Assembly: GCA_964498785.1 (NCBI GenBank)
Contig: CAZCJL010000130.1
Span: 1-18,011, forward strand
DNA length: 18,011 nucleotides
Source: Mariaggregatimicrobium sp964498785
GTDB lineage: Bacteria; Zhuqueibacterota; Zhuqueibacteria; Thermofontimicrobiales; Thiofontviventaceae
Reading direction: 5' to 3'
The notes under the pieces are model-generated. The model was not told the origin of the DNA and made no database searches. It saw nothing but the letters and a program-made list of their open reading frames with translations. Positions 13,413 to 18,011 of this stretch are shown one piece after another. The position numbers and the translations under genes were made by a program. Position 1 is the first letter of the stretch; every line of letters begins with the position of its first letter.

Positions 13413-14486
13413 ATGGATAAAATAAACATCGCCGTTATTGGTTGTGGCTATTGGGGCCCCAATCTGATCAGAAATTTTAATCAAATTGGTGAGTGCAATG
13501 TAAAATATTGTTGTGATTTATGCGAATCAAAGCTATTACGCATGAAAACGATGTATCCCAATATCGAGGTTACCCAAAATCTGGATGATATTTGCAACGA
13601 TGATTCTGTTCAGGCTGTCGCTATTGCAACACCGGTTTATACACATGCAAAAATTGCCAGCCAGTGCCTTAAATGTGGAAAACATGTAATGATCGAAAAA
13701 CCCATGGCTTCTTCGGCAGAGCAATGTGTTTCTTTAATAAAACTCGCTGAAAAATCGAATAAAGTACTGATGGTTGGCCATACATTCGAGTACACAGCAG
13801 CCGTCAATAAAGCCAAAGAAATAGTAAATAATGGTGATTTAGGTGATATCTATTATATAAGCTGTGTGCGTGTAAATTTGGGATTATTCCAGCCGGACAT
13901 TAATGTCGTGTGGGATCTGGCGCCACATGATATTTCGATCATTCTGTATATCCTCAATGAATTCCCATTGTCAATTAATGGACAGGGAAAGGCGCATTTC
14001 AAGGAGGATATCGAGGATGTTGCCACGGTCACATTGAATTTTTCCAACGGAACCATCGCATTTCTCCATGATAGTTGGCTCGATCCGGATAAGATCAGGA
14101 AAATCACGATCGTTGGCAGTAAGAAGATGCTGGTGTATGATGACATTAGCCAAAATGAAAAAATCAAGATTTACGATAAAGGAGTGGAAGCGCCTCCCTA
14201 TTACGACTCGTATGCTGACTTCCATTTTGCCTATCGCTATGGCGACATCTATACGCCGAGATTGAATGAATATGAGCCGCTAAAAAATGAGTGCGAGCAT
14301 TTTCTGGATTGCATCCTGTCAAATAAACGTCCGCGCAGCGATGGTTACAGCGGTCTACGAGTTGTCTCAATTCTCGAGGCCGCAAATAGATCACTCAAAA
14401 ATGGCGGTGCTCGACAGAGCATCGATTTGACTCATCCGGTTTTTCAACAGCCGGACTTTCGATCTCGCGCTTCTGAGTATACATAA
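13413..14486 (+). CDS. Gfo/Idh/MocA-family sugar-nucleotide dehydrogenase (WbpB/WlbA-like)
   Basis: This 357-residue NAD(P)-dependent oxidoreductase has an N-terminal Rossmann fold with IAVIGCGYWG (G10, G12, G15), followed by the family's EKP motif with K96 and the substrate-binding WDLAPHDISI (H172, D173). With the acetyltransferase and aminotransferase directly downstream it forms the set known from UDP-2,3-diacetamido uronic acid synthesis. There, a WbpB/WlbA enzyme oxidises C3 of UDP-GlcNAc-uronate before transamination. The C6 dehydrogenase WbpA that should come first is not in the window. The exact substrate is inferred from this neighbourhood, and 3-amino-3,6-dideoxyhexose pathways are a possible alternative. 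AGAGG near 13403-13407 supports the start. Confidence 0.88.
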   Translation: MDKINIAVIGCGYWGPNLIRNFNQIGECNVKYCCDLCESKLLRMKTMYPNIEVTQNLDDICNDDSVQAVAIATPVYTHAKIASQCLKCGKHVMIEKPMASSAEQCVSLIKLAEKSNKVLMVGHTFEYTAAVNKAKEIVNNGDLGDIYYISCVRVNLGLFQPDINVVWDLAPHDISIILYILNEFPLSINGQGKAHFKEDIEDVATVTLNFSNGTIAFLHDSWLDPDKIRKITIVGSKKMLVYDDISQNEKIKIYDKGVEAPPYYDSYADFHFAYRYGDIYTPRLNEYEPLKNECEHFLDCILSNKRPRSDGYSGLRVVSILEAANRSLKNGGARQSIDLTHPVFQQPDFRSRASEYT

Positions 14487-14503
14487 AAATAGAGGTCTGG
14501 AAA

Positions 14504-15001
14504 ATGCGAAAAATTTCAGATGATGTGAAATTGGGCGACAACGTAAAAATATTTGACTTCACAAATCTGTATGGCTGTGAAATTGGGGATAATACCAAAA
14601 TCGGCACGTTCGTGGAAGTTCAAAAAGGTGCCAAGATCGGTAATAGTTGCAAAATTTCCAGTCATTCATTTATTTGTGAAGGTGTTACCATCGAGGATAA
14701 TGTATTCATTGGGCACAACGTGACGTTTATCAATGACATTTATCCACGCGCAACGAACAATGATGGCGGACTGCAAACAGAAAGCGACTGGATTTGCACT
14801 CCGACTTTTGTTAAAAAAGGCGCGTCCATTGGCTCCAGTGCGACAATTTTATGTGGCGTTACCATCGGAGAAAATGCAATTGTCGGTGCAGGCAGTGTTG
14901 TCACAAAAGATGTTCCCTCAAATTCAATCGTCGCCGGAAATCCGGCAAAAATTTTAAGAACAATTAAAGAAAGCCCAATCTATGAAAGTACCGTTTCTTG
15001 A
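14504..15001 (+). CDS. Left-handed beta-helix N-acetyltransferase (WbpD/WlbB-like)
   Basis: This 165-residue protein is made almost entirely of hexapeptide repeats of the left-handed beta-helix acyltransferase fold, for example IGDNTKIGTFVEV, IGNSCKISSHSFICEGV, IEDNVFIGHNV and ILCGVTIGENAIVGAGSVVTKDV, ending with the usual NPAKILR. Members of this branch acetylate the 3-amino group of UDP-sugars with acetyl-CoA as trimers. The segment GHNVTFINDIYPRATN with its extended loop is typical of the WbpD/WlbB/QdtC branch. AGAGG (14491-14495) lies eight bases before the ATG. The last 20 bases overlap the aminotransferase gene, suggesting coupled translation. It should act after the aminotransferase in the pathway. 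Confidence 0.9.
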   Translation: MRKISDDVKLGDNVKIFDFTNLYGCEIGDNTKIGTFVEVQKGAKIGNSCKISSHSFICEGVTIEDNVFIGHNVTFINDIYPRATNNDGGLQTESDWICTPTFVKKGASIGSSATILCGVTIGENAIVGAGSVVTKDVPSNSIVAGNPAKILRTIKESPIYESTVS

Positions 15002-16079
15002 TCTCAAAGCACAGTATCTCACAATTAAAGATGAAATTGATCATGCAATCGCCAAAGTCATCGAAAGTACTGCATTTGCTCGAGGCCCTTTTGTGGAACA
15101 GTTTGAACAGGAATTTGCAGAATTCTGTCAATGCAATTATTCAATTGGTGTCAGCAGCGGAACCTCAGCGCTATGGCTTGCAATGCAAGCTCTTGGCATC
15201 GGACCGGGAGATGAAGTCATCACCGTTCCGAATACATTCATTGCCACGGTGGAAGCAATCACTTTTTGCGGAGCCACGCCAGTTTTTGTAGACATCGACG
15301 AAAAGACCTACACTATCGATCCGAACCTGATAGAAGCAGCCATCACGCCGAAAACGAAAGCCATCGTACCTGTTCATTTGTTCGGACAAATGGCGGATAT
15401 GGACTCGATCATGGAAATTGCGCGAACGCATAACCTCCTTGTCATCGAAGATGCCGCTCAGGCGCATGGCGCCGAATACAAAGGTCGAAAGGCCGGTTCC
15501 ATCGGGGACGTCGGTTGCTTTAGTTTTTATCCCGGCAAAAATCTGGGAGCTTATGGCGAGGCTGGCGCAGTTGTCACAAATAATTCTGAATTAGCAAGCA
15601 GAATTCGCATGTTCAGCGATCACGGACAATCCGCAAAATATATGCACTCATTCCCCGGCTGGAACGCACGAATGGATGGAATTCAGGGGGCAGTGCTAAG
15701 CGTGAAACTAAAGCATCTGCCTGCCTGGAACGAAGCCAGACGGAGTCATGCACAGGAATATAATCGCCAATTGTCAGATTTAGAAAATCTAATCCTGCCT
15801 TTTGAGGCAGATTATGGAAAACATGTTTATCATGTTTACGCGATTCGTACATCAAAAAGAGACAAACTTCTGCAATCTCTAAAAGAACATGATATTTATT
15901 GCGGAATCCATTACCCCATACCTGTTCATCTGACAGATGCATACCGAAACTCACATCATAAAAATGGCAGCCTGGAAATATCAGAAAAATGCGCGGGGGA
16001 ATTTTTGTCGTTGCCGATGTATGCTGAGATGAATTCAAATCATATTGATCGAATTTATGATGAATTGAGAAAGTTTTGA
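14982..16079 (+). CDS. DegT/DnrJ/EryC1 sugar aminotransferase (WbpE/WlbC-like)
   Basis: This 365-residue pyridoxal-phosphate enzyme begins with the family signature VPFLDLKAQY. It has the cofactor phosphate-binding GTSALWLAMQALGIGPGDEV region, D157 in VIEDAAQAHGAEYKGR (pyridine nitrogen) and the Schiff-base lysine K186 in SFYPGKNLGAYGEAGAV. It transfers an amino group, usually from glutamate, to the 3-keto sugar nucleotide made by the upstream dehydrogenase. Length and motif order are normal for the family. The start ATG lies inside the end of the acetyltransferase gene, and its stop overlaps the next start (TGATG), so it is translationally coupled on both sides. Which sugar it uses is inferred from the neighbours. 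Confidence 0.93.
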   Translation: MKVPFLDLKAQYLTIKDEIDHAIAKVIESTAFARGPFVEQFEQEFAEFCQCNYSIGVSSGTSALWLAMQALGIGPGDEVITVPNTFIATVEAITFCGATPVFVDIDEKTYTIDPNLIEAAITPKTKAIVPVHLFGQMADMDSIMEIARTHNLLVIEDAAQAHGAEYKGRKAGSIGDVGCFSFYPGKNLGAYGEAGAVVTNNSELASRIRMFSDHGQSAKYMHSFPGWNARMDGIQGAVLSVKLKHLPAWNEARRSHAQEYNRQLSDLENLILPFEADYGKHVYHVYAIRTSKRDKLLQSLKEHDIYCGIHYPIPVHLTDAYRNSHHKNGSLEISEKCAGEFLSLPMYAEMNSNHIDRIYDELRKF

Positions 16080-17425
16080 TGAATTCTGTATCTAAAACTG
16101 TCGCAACACCTATAAATATATCTAAATATTTGTTATTTGTATTAAAAACGAAAGGTCTGATGGGCACTCTCACAAGATTGATCATGTTGGGGCGACGATT
16201 CGATTTTACCGGGAAAAAAATGAAAGCAGTTGTGAAAGCAATTAATGAAATAGGGATAGCATATAACTATAAACCGGCACTTATTATTCCTGCGGTTATT
16301 CTTAAAAGATATATCAATATTTTTAGAAAACTAAAAGCAGAATTTATTGAATTTGGAATTCATGGATATACTCACATTAATTATAAAAAATTAACACTCC
16401 AGGAACAGATAGAGCATATATCCAAGGCAGTGAAAATTTTTAAGGAAAATCAGTTTGAGTACTATGGATTTCGATCACCCTATCTAAGCTATAATGATAA
16501 TACCATTGAAGCAGTAAGAAAGAATCATCTCTCCTGGCAAAGCAACGAAACCCTCGAAGTTGACAAATACTTAAGATATCAAAATTCGGAAGTACGTAAA
16601 TTTCAGCAAAATGCAATTAAATTTCTTTATGATCCACAAAATATCGAACATCAGCGTGCTCTTCCACGATTTTATAAAAGCGTTGTAAGTATCCCGATTT
16701 TATTGCCTGATGATGAAATGCTGATCGACAGGTATGCCATCACCGATTCGAATAAAATCAAAGAAATATGGATAGATATGCTTAAAATGGTCCAGCAGAG
16801 AGGTGAAATGTTTATTTTGCAACTTCATCCTGAAAGATATTCATTTTGCAACGATGCAATGTATAGCTTGCTCGAAACATGTAAATCATCATCTTCAAAT
16901 ATCTGGTTAACAAGTATGCACGAAATATCATCGTGGTGGCAGGAGAAAAATCAATTTCAATTTGCGTTCCAAAAGAAAGAAAATAAAGGCTATACGATTC
17001 ATAGCGATTGTACGGAACGGGCGACAATTCTTTGTCGAAATTGCAATAATGCGAATCCTGGAGATTATTTTTTTAATGATTATCACAAAATAAACACAAA
17101 AATCTTTTTTATAGAATCGAACAACAAAAAACCGTGCATTGGTATCCATCCTCAATGTCCGGATACAGTTTATGACTTTATTAAAAATGAAGGATTCGCA
17201 TATGAAATTTCCGAACACGAGAATAAATATTCCTTGTATTTGAATGATAAAACTACATTTCAGCAACTTAACGAAATTGAATTATTAAATAATATTGAAC
17301 AAAATAAAAATCCACTTGTACGATTCTGGGTGTGGCCCAATAATTATAAAAGTGCATTTACAACTACCCATGATCTGGACTCAGTTACTTTCCAGGATTT
17401 TCTCTTTAGATTATTTGAAAATTAA
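16079..17425 (+). CDS. Polysaccharide deacetylase-like protein (CE4/NodB fold), unusual motif order
   Basis: The protein has 448 residues from ATG 16079, which overlaps the previous stop as TGATG; a TTG three bases earlier is also in frame. The N-terminal 280 residues have CE4-like motifs: FGIHGYTHINY with metal-binding H95 and H99, FRSPY (R132, P134) and LQLHP (H250). The canonical first motif (TFDDG) is not at the start; FDFTG is the nearest match. Instead, the far C-terminus carries WPNNYKSAFTTTHDLDSVTFQDF, which looks like a CE4 motif 1 strand with a D-x-D. Between them lies a region of about 130 residues with several cysteines (about 300-425) that I do not recognise. No signal peptide or membrane segment is evident. 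It may N-deacetylate a sugar of the EPS, its lipid-linked precursor or another glycan. Confidence 0.75.
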   Translation: MNSVSKTVATPINISKYLLFVLKTKGLMGTLTRLIMLGRRFDFTGKKMKAVVKAINEIGIAYNYKPALIIPAVILKRYINIFRKLKAEFIEFGIHGYTHINYKKLTLQEQIEHISKAVKIFKENQFEYYGFRSPYLSYNDNTIEAVRKNHLSWQSNETLEVDKYLRYQNSEVRKFQQNAIKFLYDPQNIEHQRALPRFYKSVVSIPILLPDDEMLIDRYAITDSNKIKEIWIDMLKMVQQRGEMFILQLHPERYSFCNDAMYSLLETCKSSSSNIWLTSMHEISSWWQEKNQFQFAFQKKENKGYTIHSDCTERATILCRNCNNANPGDYFFNDYHKINTKIFFIESNNKKPCIGIHPQCPDTVYDFIKNEGFAYEISEHENKYSLYLNDKTTFQQLNEIELLNNIEQNKNPLVRFWVWPNNYKSAFTTTHDLDSVTFQDFLFRLFEN

Positions 17426-17463
17426 ATATTTTAATCATTTTAAATAAACAGGCAGATGCTTAT

Positions 17464-17976
17464 TTGAAGAAACAAATTGGAGCAATTATCACAGGTGGGG
17501 ATTTTCAAGGGCTTGGTGTGTTGAGATCACTTGCAACCAGGGAAATCCCCATCATACTGACAGATTGTAATCATTGCATTGGTCGATTTTCAAAATATAA
17601 AAAGAGTTACTTTAAATCTCCGCATCCATCAAAGAGAGAATCTTATCTCAATTTTCTCATTAATTTAGCTGAAAAATTTAATGTGGAAAAGTGGATAATT
17701 TTTCCAAATAGTGATGAAACTGTTTATATCCTATCCAAATATAAGAGTATTCTTGAAAAATATTATTTGATACCTACTTCGGATTGGGAGATAATAAAAT
17801 ACATATACATAAAAAAAAATACTTATCAGCTTGCCAATAGTCATGGTATTCCTATACCAGCTACCTATTATCCAACGAATATGAAAGAATTACGTGAACT
17901 GAACCTCGATTACCCGGTGGTGCTCAAACCCTCAGTCAAGGATAATTTTTATAATATACCTGAATCAGTGGCATGA
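17464..17976 (+). CDS. ATP-grasp protein, N-terminal part only (early stop)
   Basis: This 170-residue frame covers the N-terminal preATP-grasp domain and the start of the ATP-grasp domain. It includes GAIITGGDFQGLGVLRSLATR, a substrate/nucleotide-like Rossmann segment, then KNTYQLANSHGIPIPATYYP and YPVVLKPSVKDNFYN, where the lysine of LKPS would contact ATP. Relatives are carboxylate-amine ligases found in polysaccharide and surface-glycan clusters and run to roughly 400 residues. Here translation stops seven codons after DNFYN, before the catalytic and metal-binding half. None of the three frames continues the family pattern in the 35 bases left. It is therefore truncated, frameshifted, interrupted, or affected by an assembly break just outside the window. 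The start is TTG with AGGCAG about 8-13 bases upstream; the nearby ATG is out of frame. Confidence 0.7.
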   Translation: MKKQIGAIITGGDFQGLGVLRSLATREIPIILTDCNHCIGRFSKYKKSYFKSPHPSKRESYLNFLINLAEKFNVEKWIIFPNSDETVYILSKYKSILEKYYLIPTSDWEIIKYIYIKKNTYQLANSHGIPIPATYYPTNMKELRELNLDYPVVLKPSVKDNFYNIPESVA

Positions 17977-18011
17977 TTATTGATGAAGCCTGCATTTTCT
18001 AAAAATTATCT

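Noticed and set aside
16087..16097. TGTATCTAAAA, another copy of the half-dyad found upstream of the activator
   Set aside because: It is inside the start of a coding region with no promoter match near it, and the AT-rich background makes a chance match plausible.
15613..16185. Antisense open frame (190 codons) across the aminotransferase and deacetylase genes
   Set aside because: It is a shadow of two well-supported genes, with no ribosome site and no recognisable domain.

Overview
The window looks like part of an exopolysaccharide (capsule/EPS) biosynthesis and export locus from a Gram-negative, AT-rich bacterium, probably of the FCB superphylum (Calditrichota, KSB1 or Ignavibacteria-like). 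The pointers are an outer-membrane TonB-dependent receptor with a carboxypeptidase-regulatory-like N-terminal domain and a secreted protein whose C-terminal tail (NYPNPFNPST... followed by a NxxGQ/GNPIPAGNY-type FlgD-like domain) is typical of type IX-like secretion in that group. The lineage is an inference from protein style only. All genes lie on the + strand.

Regulatory end (1-2700). After a gene-free stretch (1-411) comes a sigma-54 enhancer-binding activator (412-1779) whose receiver domain has lost its phosphorylation residues. It is followed by a stand-alone receiver protein (2066-2500) with a near-complete phosphorylation site. The stand-alone receiver is preceded by a well-spaced -24/-12 (sigma-54) promoter match at 1982-1997 and, about 100 bp further upstream, by a perfect 7-6-7 dyad; half of this dyad recurs upstream of the activator gene. 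Between the receiver and the EPS genes (2527-2605) lie two adjacent strong hairpins.

EPS export, kinase and envelope block (2701-10843). This holds a short SLBB-domain export protein, a Wzc-like chain-length regulator and tyrosine autokinase, a five-repeat secreted protein with a sorting tail, a PAP2-family phosphatase, and a TonB-dependent receptor whose reading frame is broken at a run of nine T. The genes are tightly spaced or overlapping, so they are probably co-transcribed.

Antiterminator and sugar block (10932-17976). A NusG paralogue of the RfaH/UpxY/LoaP type is followed by a small unknown protein, then by a fragment resembling the NusG paralogue's own KOW domain. Next is an initiating phosphoglycosyl transferase fused to a degenerate GGDEF-like domain. 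A dehydrogenase, acetyltransferase and aminotransferase trio follows, of the kind that makes diacetamido uronic acid nucleotides (WbpB/WbpD/WbpE-like). After it come a polysaccharide deacetylase-like protein, possibly circularly permuted, and an ATP-grasp protein that stops early at the window edge. Flippase, polymerase and glycosyltransferases are not in the window and presumably lie downstream.

Working model (inference): the sigma-54 activator and the receiver protein control expression. The leader hairpins and the NusG paralogue could provide processive antitermination of a long operon. The SLBB protein and tyrosine kinase handle chain length and export, and the downstream enzymes supply and modify the sugars.
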